Source: Xanthoparmelia taractica
Lineage: Eukaryota > Ascomycota > Lecanoromycetes > Lecanorales > Parmeliaceae
DNA length: 64,000 bases
Assembly (NCBI GenBank): GCA_033085395.1
Contig: MU853180.1
Span: 186,001 to 250,000 of the forward strand
Direction: 5' to 3'
Shown: positions 20,129 to 31,364 of the stretch, in pieces
Layout: each line of letters starts with the position of its first letter
Numbering within the stretch: the stretch's first letter is position 1
Notes under the pieces: generated by a model
The model's input: the letters and a program-made list of their open reading frames with translations, nothing else
Told to the model about the DNA's origin: nothing
The model's database searches: none
Translations under genes and position numbers: made by a program

Positions 20129-23100
20129 TGCTGGGCTGGTTCTCTACCGAACTTGAGAGGGAAGCTTGGGTCACCACCAAAGCCAAGCCTGGCGAGGTAG
20201 GTAGAGCATTGTGGTAGTCGTTTGGAAGCGATAATGAGAAAAGCAGAAGAAGCCATTTAGCTGATTATGTGTTGTCCAAATAGCAAGAAGCCAATGAGAA
20301 GAGCTGGAGCTAGAGCTAGAGCATCCTCAAGTTCTATAGGCTCTGCATATTTGTAAATCCCCACAAAAAAATCGTGCTTCTCATGATATAAATTTGGCAG
20401 GCTGCACATTTCCTTGGTGACATTCGCCCGCGGCCGTTGGGAAAAGAGATGTAGATGCGAAACAGGACGATACCCTGATGAGAACCCTTCCATTGATAAT
20501 CGGAGAAGTGGTATGATCACTTCCATGGTGGGGCGACAGTCCCAGAGGTCCGATTCCCTCATCAGCTCTTGGGCAAAGCGGTTGGGAATGCGAACAGCTA
20601 CAGCGTATGGCATTTCGCCGAGAGTGACACGGGGGCTTAGCCTCTGGGCGCGTACAACGTACATGGATCACGCCAACAAAAAGACCTTGACACAGCTAGC
20701 TGGGTTCTGCTCGTACGAGCAAAGCCATCAAATCTTGGTTTTCCAGATGCGGGGTGTAGTCACCGCGCATGCTGCAGATGCCAGATACAGGCCTCAACAT
20801 TCCAAATGCGAGACGTGATCGAAGTACGCATGCATGCTGCATACTTTTTGGGATTGCCATTATCGAAATCTTATTATCGACCATCCTATAATCTTCCGAC
20901 GACGAAGGCACCTGCAGTGGCGTCTTGCAGGAAGAAGTTTCAGGGATACTCTGCTCGCGTAGAAGTAGTTGATGGAGAGAAGAGACTATCTTCCTGTCAC
21001 CGTGCGTTCCTGCAGATAGTTCCTGAATAGAGAGATATTAAAGGGGTGCTGCATTCCCTGTTGCGCAAATCTACCGCCCGCGGGGTACTTAACCTCATGT
21101 CGTTAATTGAAGTCTTAGCGTGTTTTAAACACCTTAATAAAGTACAAGAGTACGAGTAGTTTTAGGCTAAATACACGCAGCTCCTGGGTAGATATACCTT
21201 GGAGCAGAAAAGAGGCGTAAATCTAACGTCAAACCGTAATTTTAAATTACCCGATTGGTTTGGTCTGATAATTTAACTTTCACAACGCGTACTAAATTTT
21301 ACTAAATCCAGGCAGCTTTTAGTGTGAAAGGGGTGCGGATCCCCTTTTTGTAGCAAGGGGACTGCCTTTTCGTCCACTGGGCATTGGGGGGCAAATGCGA
21401 TTTGCGCCTCACGGACGCAGGTACACGTCTGCCCCAATGTCGAGTCATTGGCGAGGAGCCCTCAGATAAGGAATATTACTCAACATATCAATTGTCCAAG
21501 CCAAAGTACCTCAAACAGTCCTTGTATTCCGGCTGCGCCAACCTGTTCCTTCGTGCTTATGAAGCAGGCTCCAAAGCATTTCTTCTCGGGTAAAGATGGC
21601 TGGTATTGTAGATCCAGTTGCACACTCGATGGCGATACATGTACCTTAGGCAAGGTAGCCATATACTTGGTAGAGGCGCCGTGCATTACGCCTAGAACAC
21701 TTTTGATTACTGATGGCGCTGGTACAATGATGATGTAGCTTGTTCTTGTCCACTTCTAAATGATTAGGACTTTTAGATGATTAGGAGAATACGCTCGAGT
21801 TGCGTTTACTTTGGAGCTTATGCCCCTATAGATACCACTAAAGTCCCAACGGGCATGAAGCTCGGCAGGGTAGACTAATACCCGAGCACCGAGCGACGTG
21901 GGATCCGTTAGGGGTAGAGCGGACAACGTTCCGCATATGCAGAGACTTCATCGAGGGTAGTAAAACATATATAAAATACTGAGCGTACAAGTCCCTAGCA
22001 TATATCAAGTTGATCTTCGTGACGAATAGATGGTCCTCGTGCGTAACATTCTCTCCGAGGCCGAATTCATGATTACTTAGCATATGTTTAGAATGGTGAA
22101 GGATTCGGGAAACTAAGTCGGTGGGGGTAGAAGTACTTCGTAGATCCCCAGTATCTACCTACCGAGATAGCTATCGGGCGTGTGCCTTCCTATTTTCCTC
22201 AGGTACCTTAAGCATATATATACGCTATTAAATTAGTTAGCCGAGTAGCTTTTTCGGTTGGGGATCCTCCATAGTAATTCATCATCTTCTCGCCCTCAAC
22301 GCTCCTTGGTAGCCAATCATTTTGATATATGCTTAGGATATGTCTACCCCTGCCGAGCTTTACCTTAGTCTAACCCTGCCTCACTATGTGCCCAGAGCGG
22401 TCGCCCCCACGCGCGGTGAATGAAGATTCCGGACGCCAAGGTGAGGAACGCCACCAGAATCTGTACGGAGTATGTGAGCTTTGACTGAAAATCCGGATTC
22501 TTTCTATTCAACGCCCCCACGCGGACACCCAAGTAACTGATCCGAACCTAATTCAGCTAGACTGGAGGTGATATTTCCGGGTGGGGGGTGATTTCTTCTG
22601 GCATATAACTAAGAAGTGCTGCCGGTACTCGAAGTTTAACTTTGATCGATTCCGTAACACTATTCAAGGCATATGCTGACCATGTGTGTAAACCGAATTC
22701 AAGGTAGAAACCGAGATGCTTAGATTTGCAGAGACCTCGTATGGATTTCCGGGGAAAAGGCCTGGGGTTTCCTTTTAAAGGTAGGGTTAGGGCTGATGCT
22801 GACGCGATGGACAAGGACCTTTGATGTCTACAATTGATCAATCAATGACTCAATGCAAGGCTGAGCCAGCCTGCTGCTCTGCCCATAGCCCCACAGTAAG
22901 TATGAGCCTGCCAGCAATTTCCCCTGGTTTCGAGGCGAAGACGAAAATCGTCGACTATCTCAATCTGTTGATAATTGTATGTGGGGAGATTGGGGAAAGG
23001 ACGAGACCTGCTGTACTTTGATGTTCCAGTACAATCATCAACCATTGCAAGCGAACCGGCTGATGCTCAGAGAGGCTGTGAGCCTTCTTGCACTACTACT

Positions 23101-23233
23101 ACTACTTTAGTATGAAGAGTCATTGTCGTTACTCTTTTAGCGAAACTGACATCAGCCGGTTAAAACGATTAGGGGATGAGCACTCATTTCAGAGCCAAGC
23201 ACCGTGTGTCATATCCATCCATCATCAGCATTC
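20129..23233. other. Gene-poor 3.1 kb stretch, AT-rich in the middle
   Basis: The only long frame with an ATG is 20664..20257 on the minus strand (135 residues, hydrophobic end LLIGFLLFGQHIIS). It has no recognisable domain, so I do not call it a gene. From about 21,060 the sequence becomes AT-rich. A 12-base word CGCCCCCACGCG occurs twice, at 22,402 and 22,512. No gene supported. Confidence 0.4.
21060..22260. repeat. AT-rich blocks, probable decayed repeats
   Basis: Two AT-rich blocks (about 21,060-21,330 and 21,740-22,260) rich in TTAA, TAAA and TATA words, separated by balanced sequence. They lack open frames. Decay of transposable elements by C-to-T mutation is the usual cause in these fungi. 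No element type or terminal repeat could be identified. Confidence 0.35.
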
Positions 23234-23597
23234 TCACGCGGCGGCGCGGTCGAGGTTGTACTTTTGGACGAGGTCGTGCCATCTTTTGTCCTTGGATGGA
23301 GATAAGCGAAATCGAATCCTGAAGGCTGAACGATATGGGTGTGTGCCTTGGGGATACGGACATCAATAGCTGTGCCTCCAAGGCGTAAGTATCAAATTAC
23401 TGCGAAGCCTCGTTTTCCCGTGACTGAGATCAATGAGTCAACCTCCGTCTTCCTTTCCGCCGCGCATGTTCGGAGCGAGCAAAAGTCTCTACATCTTCAT
23501 ACATGCCGTAGAAGACGGTCCATTTCTCGTTGGTGTTGCCTTTGCGAATGATATATAAGATGTCTTTCGTTTCTTGCCTCTGCTTCGAACATTCCAT
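23234..23597 (-). CDS. Possible tiny two-exon gene, unknown
   Basis: An ATG at 23597 opens a minus frame with well-formed protein text (residues about 12-45 include KGNTNEKWTVFYGMYEDVET and FARSEHARRK). A donor at 23442 (GTTGACT) and an acceptor ending at 23319 (GCCTTCAG) join it in frame to exon 2, 23318..23234, ending RWHDLVQKYNLDRAAA and a stop; 79 residues. The family is not recognised. The intron (124 bp) is longer than most here and has other readings: one alternative frame just inside it (GGTAIDVRIPKAHTH) also looks coding, so the model may be incomplete or the gene decayed. Its start lies only 44 bp from the start of the divergent SMP-30-like gene. Confidence 0.35.
23550..23557 (+). 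promoter_or_regulatory. TATA-like element upstream of the SMP-30-like gene
   Basis: The sequence GATATATAAG lies about 85-92 bases before the ATG at 23642, a usual distance for a fungal TATA box plus short leader. It also sits inside the possible minus-strand tiny gene, where the same bases encode LYII, so chance is possible. Confidence 0.4.
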
Positions 23598-23641
23598 GAT
23601 TCTATCAAGAAGACCGCGGTATATACGATTAAACCCTCAGT

Positions 23642-24643
23642 ATGCTGTCTCAATCGCTCTCTATCCTTTCCCTCTGTCTCATTCTGCTTCCCTTATCCAC
23701 ACCTCTTCACACCACTCGCGTCGTCTATACGTTTCCCAATCCTACCTGGGTGGAAAACCTCGCCGTCCGCTCCTGCGGCTCCATTCTCACCACACTACTC
23801 ACAACGCCAGACCTATACCTGATCAACCCGCTTGAGGCCAAGCCACAAGCAACGATAGTCCATAGCTTCGCATCCGGCTCTAGGCTCCTCGGAATCACCG
23901 AAACCACGCCCGATACATTCGAAATCATCGTCTCAAATGTCAGCCTGACCGACCCTCAAGCCGTGGCCAGCAACATGATCTTCCGCGTGTCCTTTGCCTC
24001 CCCCAATAGTCCCGCCCGCATCACGCACACCGCCGACGTACCAGACGCCAAGCTCCTCAACGGTCTCGCCACCCTCGACTCCACGACTATCCTCGCCGCC
24101 GACTCCGGCAACGGCCAAGTCTGGGCCATCGACACCCAGTCCGGCGCCGCCAAAGTCGTCATCTCCGACCTCCTCATGAAGCCCACATCCCCCACAGGCG
24201 GCTCCTCCACCGGCATCAACGGACTCCGTCTCCGCGGCTCGACGCTCTATTTCACCAACACCGCGCAAGCCGTCCTGGCCAAAGTCCAAATCAACACCGA
24301 CGGCACGCCGCAGGGAAACGCCGTAATTCTCGCTCACGCCTTCGCCGGTACCACGTACGACGACTTCGCAGTACGTGGGCCGAGCGGCGACGTATTCTTG
24401 GCCGCGAACGCTGCGAATGCCATTACCGAGGTGCCGGCCGACGGTGGCGCGCAGACGGTCGTGGCGGGCAACGTCAACTCGACGCGTATTGCGGAGCCGA
24501 CGTCTGCGGCTTTTGGGAGGGGACCGGGCGATAAGGACACGTTGTATGTGACTACTGCTGGGGGCCTGGGCATTGTGAGTGCGGATGAGACGGTTGGGGG
24601 GCAGGTGGTGGCTGTGTATTTGGAGGATCATCGACCTCGGTGA
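23642..24643 (+). CDS. Secreted SMP-30/gluconolactonase-like beta-propeller
   Basis: Single exon, 333 residues. A signal peptide covers residues 1-21 (MLSQSLSILSLCLILLPLST), followed by TRVVYTFPNPTWVENLAVRS, the standard opening of this fungal family. Blade-like repeats follow: LLGITETTPDTFEIIV, LNGLATLDSTTILAADSGNG, STGINGLRLRGSTLYFTNTA and YDDFAVRGPSGDVFLAANAA. The fold is a six-bladed propeller related to SMP-30/gluconolactonases. Many secreted fungal copies sit near secondary-metabolism genes and their substrates are unknown, but no such cluster is visible here. Codon third positions are C-rich compared with the flanks, typical of a well-expressed gene. Confidence 0.82.
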   Translation: MLSQSLSILSLCLILLPLSTPLHTTRVVYTFPNPTWVENLAVRSCGSILTTLLTTPDLYLINPLEAKPQATIVHSFASGSRLLGITETTPDTFEIIVSNVSLTDPQAVASNMIFRVSFASPNSPARITHTADVPDAKLLNGLATLDSTTILAADSGNGQVWAIDTQSGAAKVVISDLLMKPTSPTGGSSTGINGLRLRGSTLYFTNTAQAVLAKVQINTDGTPQGNAVILAHAFAGTTYDDFAVRGPSGDVFLAANAANAITEVPADGGAQTVVAGNVNSTRIAEPTSAAFGRGPGDKDTLYVTTAGGLGIVSADETVGGQVVAVYLEDHRPR

Positions 24644-25547
24644 ATTGAGAGGGAGATCGCCAATTGGGGGGACGGTGGATGTTCCAAGTTTTTGGGAACG
24701 AGGGGAGGGAGGGTATCGGAGCAAAAGAGATCGATACCTGCCTGTCAAGGGAAGGGCATGAGATGCACAGCTGGTCGAGAGCGTTACGCTAGCTGCATGG
24801 CTTCCTAAAATCCGGTTTTCGACGCACAGATATATATATATATATATGTATATGTAAATCTACATATTTGTGATCATATAGAGGACATTTCCCCCTCATG
24901 GATGACAAAGTGATGTCGTTTCCACATAATACATATTTCTACCCTACCCATTGCTTGGAAGGAGGACGAATGACGGATTCCTCAACATTGACAGATCGGC
25001 TTGAAACGGTACCTATACTGTGGGGTCTCATACTGATCGACGATAACAACGCTTCGGAGAACGGCCTCGAATCCTGGAGATTGTGACCAAACAAGAGAGG
25101 GTAGCCATCGACTGATTATCATGGCTTGGCGTACACTTCAACATACCGTACCTTACTTGGGGGATTGATACACTGGCTATCTCAAACGTGCCTCAATGAG
25201 ACCTTTTCGGATAGCGTGGACAACGGTTTGGGTCAACAGTATTAATTTATTTGGCATCAATCGTTGCTTAAGAAGAGAAGAGAAGCATATAACATGCCGT
25301 ATGCTCTCTCCATCAAGCCTGCATTAACGTACGTCAACGTATATACAACGGGCCCCTGACCTTTTATACCGTAGACGCCCTGTGGCAATACGCCATGCTA
25401 TCTGCGACGCGAGTCGGGTTTCCTGTAGACAGCGCCAAATCATTTACCGTATGCTCCTGGTATCCCTTTCCGAGACTGCGAGACTGGACATACCCAAATG
25501 CAAAGAAAATCATGGATAACGTAAAGATGATGGTAGAAAGCCTAGAC
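24644..25547. other. Intergenic, convergent ends
   Basis: 3' regions of the SMP-30-like gene (plus) and UBA2 (minus). Contains a TA microsatellite. No gene seen. Confidence 0.45.
24830..24847. repeat. (TA)n microsatellite
   Basis: About nine uninterrupted AT dinucleotides followed by GTATATG, in the 3' flank of the SMP-30-like gene. Confidence 0.95.
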
Positions 25548-27607
25548 TCAATCGTCGATGACAATTGCTCCATCGTTTGAGTCATCGGCAATGACCAGAT
25601 CATCGTCCTGGAAGCCGATGGCTTTGGAAGGTATCTGCATTTTGCCGCGCTTGGTGTCTTGCTGTAGACCACTTTCGGGGTCTTCTAGGCTCCGCTTTCG
25701 TTTCGTACCGACAGGAGGGGTAGTCACGTGGCCATTGGTGTCGCCATTGGTAACAGGAGCTGGCGCATCCTTGGGTTTATGGGCAATCTGGAGTTTCTTG
25801 GGAAGCTGAACGGCTCCGGTGTCTTCTGGCAAACTTTTCTCCAAAATGGCGAGGGAGAGATTGACACGAGGATTTTCTTCGTCATCATCAATGACGGTCA
25901 AGAAACTGTCCGCTTTCACACCAAGATCGCTGAATTTCTTCGACAAATTATCATCCAAATCTGGATCGTACAGGGTCCCGACTTCGTTGTTGATGCTGAA
26001 CTCGTCTCCGTAACCCAGCTGTGACTTCAGAACGTCTTCGACGAGATCATTGAGCGTTGCTCGTTCAGGATCAACTATCAAGGTAGATGACATCACGCCA
26101 CAGACGTTGCAATTGGGGTTCGGTGGCTTCAAGGTATCGCTGTTGATGACACGGGCACCTGAACGCTCAAGGAATACCATCTTAGCTTTGTCTATATCTC
26201 CTCGCATAACTTTGAAAGCTTGCAGGACGCAGAGACTGGCGGTCATAGCATTTGTTGTCGCGATAGCCGGGATGATGTTGCCAGCCATCTGCTTGATATC
26301 AAATTTGGATTTAGACTCAATTCCAAAGACGATAGAACGCAGATTAGCGCTAGCTGCAACGAAGTCGAGAGTATCTTCGTCGTCTTTGTCGAATGTGAGC
26401 ACAGGAGCTACAGGGTCTGTTCCAGACTGAGTCTGAGATTTTTGCAGTCGGGTGCTCAGGCGGCGTAGACTGATCAAGTTAGCGGATCTGAATGAACGCT
26501 CGGGCTCACGAAAACTGACCTGTCACAGAATACAGTAAAGTTTTCAGCTACCGTCCATACCTTCTGGTCTTGTTGCGCAACAGATGGCTTAATCGCGGAC
26601 GCCTCTTTTGAGATCTCATCAAAGTCTAGGGCGTTGGGCTGTTTTCGTGTTTTCCACATGTCCTCCATACTCCGCAAGCGATTTATGTCATCTTTGAAAA
26701 CCTTATCAAACACTCTGCGAGCGAAGTCATCCGAACCCATCGACTGTCGTATGCTATTAAGCGCCTGCGACTCTTGCCTGAGGTTCTCTATCTCTTTGGC
26801 GTTCTCACTGTCCTCTGAATGGTCGAATTCAGGTTTTTCCTCCTCACTGGTCCCAAACATCTCGGTAAACAGATAGCTCTTAGCCCATACTATGCAGTGA
26901 ATAGGCTGGCTAGGGGTGCTTCGGATGGTGCAGACGGGGAAGCTCTTGGGCACTTCTTTAGTACTACAGTCGTAGCATTCGGTTTTGCCCTGGAAAGATA
27001 AGCTTCTTGGTACCACTATATGATCCATGCGACCAACCTTGATGATAGGCTGAACCTGCCCATTGAAGCCTGTTGTACCACTCTCGATTAAGGGAACATC
27101 CGCAGCTAAGCACATCTTGTTGACATGCCGTCGCGCATCGAGATTATCGAGGGCATTGAAGACAAGCGCGAAGCTCTGAAACCATTCGATATTGAACTGA
27201 GGATCTTTGATATTGGCATGATGCGCTTCGAGCTTGACGTGAGGATTGAACTTGGTGGCGCTCTCCTTGGCGACCTGCATAAATCATGAATAATGCTCCT
27301 CCTTGATATAGTATGATAGCCCACCAAAGCTTTTGACTTCTTTATATGCTCTTGACGAAAGAGAAATTGACGGTTGAGGTTGCTGAGGTCGATAGTGTCC
27401 AGATCAACGATGTGAATTTCGCCGAAGCCGGTAAGGACGAGATTCTTCAGAAGCTCACAGCCAATTCCGCCAGCGCCGACCATCAGAACACGAGACTGAT
27501 GGTTGCCAATATTAGTAAGGGTTAAGCTTGGATGAGAGAGAACAAACCTGCTTGATCCTAGGATGTAGATAGCCCAAAGACTGCTTTGCGAATCGATCTC
27601 GCCCCAT
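25548..27607 (-). CDS. UBA2: SUMO-activating enzyme subunit 2 (Uba2)
   Basis: Four exons: 27607..27548, 27495..27325, 27274..26520, 26469..25548, introns of 50-52 bp, 635 residues (yeast Uba2 has 636). Exon 1 is the canonical start MGRDRFAKQSLGYLHPRIKQ. The adenylation domain shows VLMVGAGGIGCELLKN and DLDTIDLSNLNRQFLFR. The catalytic cysteine lies in FPVCTIRSTPSQPIHC. The ubiquitin-fold domain follows (FLTVIDDD region), then a lysine/arginine stretch (GTKRKRSLED) likely to be a nuclear signal, and an acidic end (GAIVIDD) resembling a SUMO-interaction motif. With Aos1 the protein adenylates SUMO, forms a thioester and passes SUMO to Ubc9 in the nucleus. All key residues are present. Confidence 0.96.
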
Positions 27608-28144
27608 GGCTGGCTGGGTAGAGGATCAAATAGGGATCGAAAGAGGTGGAAGAGTAGGGGGTGAGAAAGATATGTGAGGATGAGAGAGATGTGTGAGGGT
27701 GACATACAACAAAGGAATGACGGTAAGAAAGTAGGGATTGAGGTGAGGAGGAATAAACAGGAGTAAAATAATCAATCAGTGTGTCACTTCAGATGTACTT
27801 TACTGCTTACTTTAAAAGACGCGCTTACCGCTAGTATGGGGCCGCCGCTAGTGTACTGTACTAGTACCTTGATCTGATCGTATTTAGACTTTCTGTTATC
27901 AGATTGCCTGTACTAGGACTTTTGTCAATCCTTTGCATTTCTCCAATATACTGTCCTTTACATCTTATATGTATTTTGGAGGCTCTTTCTTTGCGACTTC
28001 AGCGTTATTTAACTTTTGGGTCGGATCATCTCTTTTGCAGTCTAAGGCAGGCATCCTACCTGCATTAAAGTACATCGGAGCACCTATCGTATCAAAAAAC
28101 ACCCTTCTTGCATGAGACAACTCACAAATTTCGTGGTTCTCGGA
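27608..28144. other. Divergent promoter region UBA2 / QNG1
   Basis: 537 bp separate the two divergent starts. An upstream in-frame ATG at 28112 could extend QNG1 by 11 residues. No other gene; no regulatory motif was chosen by eye. Confidence 0.5.
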
Positions 28145-29301
28145 ATGTCCAACGATGAGGTCGATCCCGATCTCTTAGAGCTTTTTCGCAAGTCCCTGGG
28201 CCTCGATGGCAACAGTTCCCCTGGACCTGCTAAAACAGGGGTACTGGAAGATGCGGAGTACATCTACGACAACTCTGCTGACGTAGCATTGGACATGCGA
28301 GGGACCAAGATTGCTGCTGCCTCAATCTGGGCACTGATACAGGAAAAAAACTACAACACCAGCGACTGGTCGAAGCATGAATTGCATCCCAAGGCCAAAG
28401 ATGAAAGTACCGTGGATTTTATTTTCCTCATGGACTTACTCAACTTCTGCTTCTGGTCCAGTGGCGCATCATCCGAGCAGTACGCTGTTGAGTATCGCGG
28501 CAAGATCTGGATGGGCTACTGGAGCCTTGTTGCGGCCATTCAACGAGCTCTCGATGAAGGTACGATCTGGAGAATGTGTTCAGCTGGGTGGAGGCTTACC
28601 GGAGGCGGCCTTCAGGAGTACCAATTACCAGTCCAGCTTTCTGGGTAGATGAAGGGGAATGCACCGATCAACTACTCCAGCATGTATTCAGAGCGTCGGC
28701 CAATTCCCTGCCAATGCCTCTCTTGGAAGAGAGGATTTACTGCTTACGAGAGGCTGGCTACGTATTAAAAGATAAGTTTGACGGGAGATTCACCTCATGC
28801 ATTGAGAAAGCCAAAGGATCTGCTGCCGCCCTAGTCAACCTCCTCGTCGACAACTTCCCCTGCCTGGACGACCGTCACAAATACGAAGACACCACCGTCC
28901 GTTTCCACAAGCGCGCACAGATCCTAGTCGCAGACCTCTGGGCCTGCTTCGAAGGCGAAGGCTTCGGCTATTTCCACGACATCGATCAAATCACCATGTT
29001 CGCAGACTACAGGATTCCTCAAATGCTCCACTCGCTCGGCTGCCTCCAATACAGTCCGCCTCTCGAATCTCATATCCGGCAAAAGAAAACCATTGACAGC
29101 GGTCATCCGTGGGAGATCCAATTGCGAGGATGCAGCATCTGGTGCGTCGAGCTTCTTAGGCGGGAGATTCAGCGTCAGCATCCGGAGACGCACCTCAATG
29201 CTATCCTGATCGATTTTTTCCTCTACGATACCATGAAGGAATTGGAGGCGAACAGCTGTGACTGCATTCCCCACCATCGCACCAGAAGCATCTGGTATTA
29301 G
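28145..29301 (+). CDS. QNG1: Queuosine 5'-phosphate N-glycosylase (DUF2419/QNG1)
   Basis: Two exons, 28145..28559 and 28616..29301, 56-bp intron; 366 residues. I prefer the ATG at 28145 (purine at -3, MSNDEVDPDLLELFRKSLG) over the in-frame ATG at 28112 (T at -3). Family blocks: DMRGTKIAAASIWALIQEKN, DFIFLMDLLNFCFW, GYWSLVAAIQRALDEG joined by splicing to VPITSPAFW, then CLREAGYVL, DDRHKYEDTTVRFHKRAQIL, FADYRIPQMLHSLG and the terminal HRTRSIWY. Proteins of this family release queuine from queuosine 5'-phosphate, letting eukaryotes salvage queuine for tRNA position 34. The sequence spans the full family length with no lesion. It lies convergent to DBR1, with 315 bp between the stops. Confidence 0.93.
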
Positions 29302-29616
29302 TTTGGACTGCGAGGTCTCGAAGGGAAACCAATCTGATATACCGTCATTAAGGTTCATTGCTGCCAGGTAGCAAGCCTGTTGTCCCAAAAGAATTAGTGG
29401 ATGAGCCTTCGAATTTTGCAACATTCGGCGAACTACCTCTTCGGTTTTGATTGAGCAAGGAATGATACTATTGGGTATGTCAAAAGCAAGCTTTCAGAGC
29501 ACAACATAGACGCTAGACTAGGCCTCACGGCCAGATCATAGAAGCTTAGCAATGGAGCAATAACCATGCAAACGTGACCAAGTCTGCTTTGCTCTTGTAT
29601 TCTAGGAGGAAGGCAA
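29302..29616. other. Convergent 3' ends, QNG1 / DBR1
   Basis: 315 bp between the two stop codons, presumably both 3' UTRs. Nothing else recognised. Confidence 0.5.
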
Positions 29617-31364
29617 TCATCGAAAGCCTCTGCCTCTGCCTCTCCCCTGCCCCCTCCCACTACCTCTTCCTTCTCCGCCTCTACCTCTATGACCACCTCT
29701 ACCGCCACCTCTTCCGCCACCTCTGCTGCCACCGCTAGCATTTTCACTCTGAATTTGCAGCCCTTTCTTTATCCTCATTGCCTCCCTCTCCTCTTCACTG
29801 GTGTCGAAATAATTCGGTATACCGAGCATCTCACAAAAGGCTTTGGTTTGCGGATTCGTATACTCCCTCGGCTGCTCTCTACCCACACTGCCAATAGCCT
29901 TGCCATCATACACTGGCGCCGTGATTTCAAAGTTGTCTGGCACCGCCATCTTCCCCTTTGCGACCAAATGTTCTTCCACCCACTCTTCCTCTTTGGCTAC
30001 CAAAGGTATATAGGCTGCTTCACCTAGATCTCGCGGAGAGGGCAGATGCGGGTCCTGAGAGCCAAAGACGCGGAGGACGGCAAGCCACTCTTTGTCGTAG
30101 GTGAGAATTGGCGGAGCAGGTGGGTTTGAAGGAGCGAGAGCGTCGATAGATAAGAGCTGGAGGAATTTGCGGTTCGGGAGGCATTTGTCCAGAGCAAGAA
30201 AATTGGTGGTGAGATTCGTGATCGCTGGCGGCGGAGGGGGTGGTGGTGCCCTTTTTGAGGGTGGTGGGGTCTTGGGGCGTGCAAATGAGGCGGGGAGCTG
30301 TGAGCGGAGGTCGGACGTGATAGTAGAGGAGTCGGGGGGCGGTTGAGGGTCTGCTGGTGCCTGGGCTGTATTTGCAGTATCGTCAGAGTCCATGTCGAGG
30401 TCGATCTCATCGGTATTCTTGGTTTGAGCTGGAGGCTCCGCTGGAGGGTTCTCATCTTCGATCTTGGTTTCAATATCTTCGGTGTTCTTCGTGCCATTAG
30501 TCCCTAACTTACTCTCACCGTTCATGGCGGGCTCCGAATTCCCAGTTTCTTTGCGATAGTCCACAACAGCAGCAAACTTGCAATGCAAATGCGCCGCAAA
30601 CCAATGAGGCGGTCTTAATCGGTCCATCACATATCTTGCAGCTGAGCTCCCTAACGTCCCAGCCCTGGCATCTGCTTCAAAGAGGTCCTTTTTCCTAAAC
30701 AAGGCCTTCCAATCGCCCTGCCATTCCACTCCCCTCGGCCAATCGTGGCTTATCCCTATATCGACCTGCGTCCCCAACAGTAACAGCTTCCTCACATCAA
30801 TCTCTCGCACGTGGTACAGACTTTTGATCTCATCCGCGCTATACGGTAACCTCTCAAAGTGCGGCTTGTTGTAGTTGTAACCCTTCCATATACCACTCAA
30901 ACCAGCTATGCGTAAATCTCCAAATCGAATAAGGTTGGCGGCACCAAGGTAGTAGATGTTGTGGGCTACCCAGCCGCCGTAGTAGAGTTCTTCGAGGTGC
31001 GAGCTGGCTTCATGATTGCCGCCAACGAAGAGAGTGAGGTAAGGGGCAATGCGGGCGCCGCTGTAGTACTCGTGGAAATCGCCGATAGCTCGATATTTCT
31101 GTGGTACGGACATGCAGTTGAGGTCATAGTTATTGCGGACTGCCTGAGCTTGTTAGACGTATCACAGTTGCAGTCTGGAGGCAAGTCTGACCTGGAAGTC
31201 GCCGCCAATGATGATTAGGTCAACGGGCCCCCAATTATTGATTTCACAAGTTTTCTTGATGGAGGCGTATATAGCGTGGAGAGTGCCATGACCCTGACCC
31301 TCTGTCAGCTAGGCCCGCTCATTGTGAGACGGAGTCTTACACAGCCCTCGATTGCGATGCGCAT
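29617..31364 (-). CDS. DBR1: RNA lariat debranching enzyme Dbr1
   Basis: Three exons: 31364..31341 (only 8 residues, MRIAIEGC), 31293..31192, 31143..29617; introns 47 and 48 bp; 550 residues. Metallophosphoesterase motifs run in order: EGC|GHG across the first splice, IIIGGDFQ, VGGNHEASSHL, IGISHDWPRG and WFAAHLHCKF, with all metal-binding Asp, His and Asn residues visible. The enzyme hydrolyses the 2'-5' bond of excised intron lariats in the nucleus. After the catalytic half comes a Pro/Ser/Asp-rich linker (about 210-320), a conserved C-terminal domain (DKCLPNRKFLQLL, EYTNPQTKAFCEMLGIPNY) and a glycine-arginine tail of about 35 residues rich in RGG. Longer than the yeast protein (405) because of linker and tail. 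Confidence 0.95.

Noticed and set aside
19807..20217. 136-residue plus frame with a regular RSLTATEQHLVDS repeat
   Set aside because: It is the antisense shadow of the 42-bp repeat in the GT2 gene. The repeat is divisible by three, so the other strand is open too.
20257..20664. 135-residue minus frame with an ATG
   Set aside because: No domain, no splice-supported partner and no similarity I recognise; it could be real but cannot be supported.
23933..24748. 271-residue minus frame opposite the SMP-30-like gene
   Set aside because: Arg/Gly-rich antisense shadow caused by C-rich third codon positions. It has no domain, and the sense frame has a signal peptide and propeller motifs.
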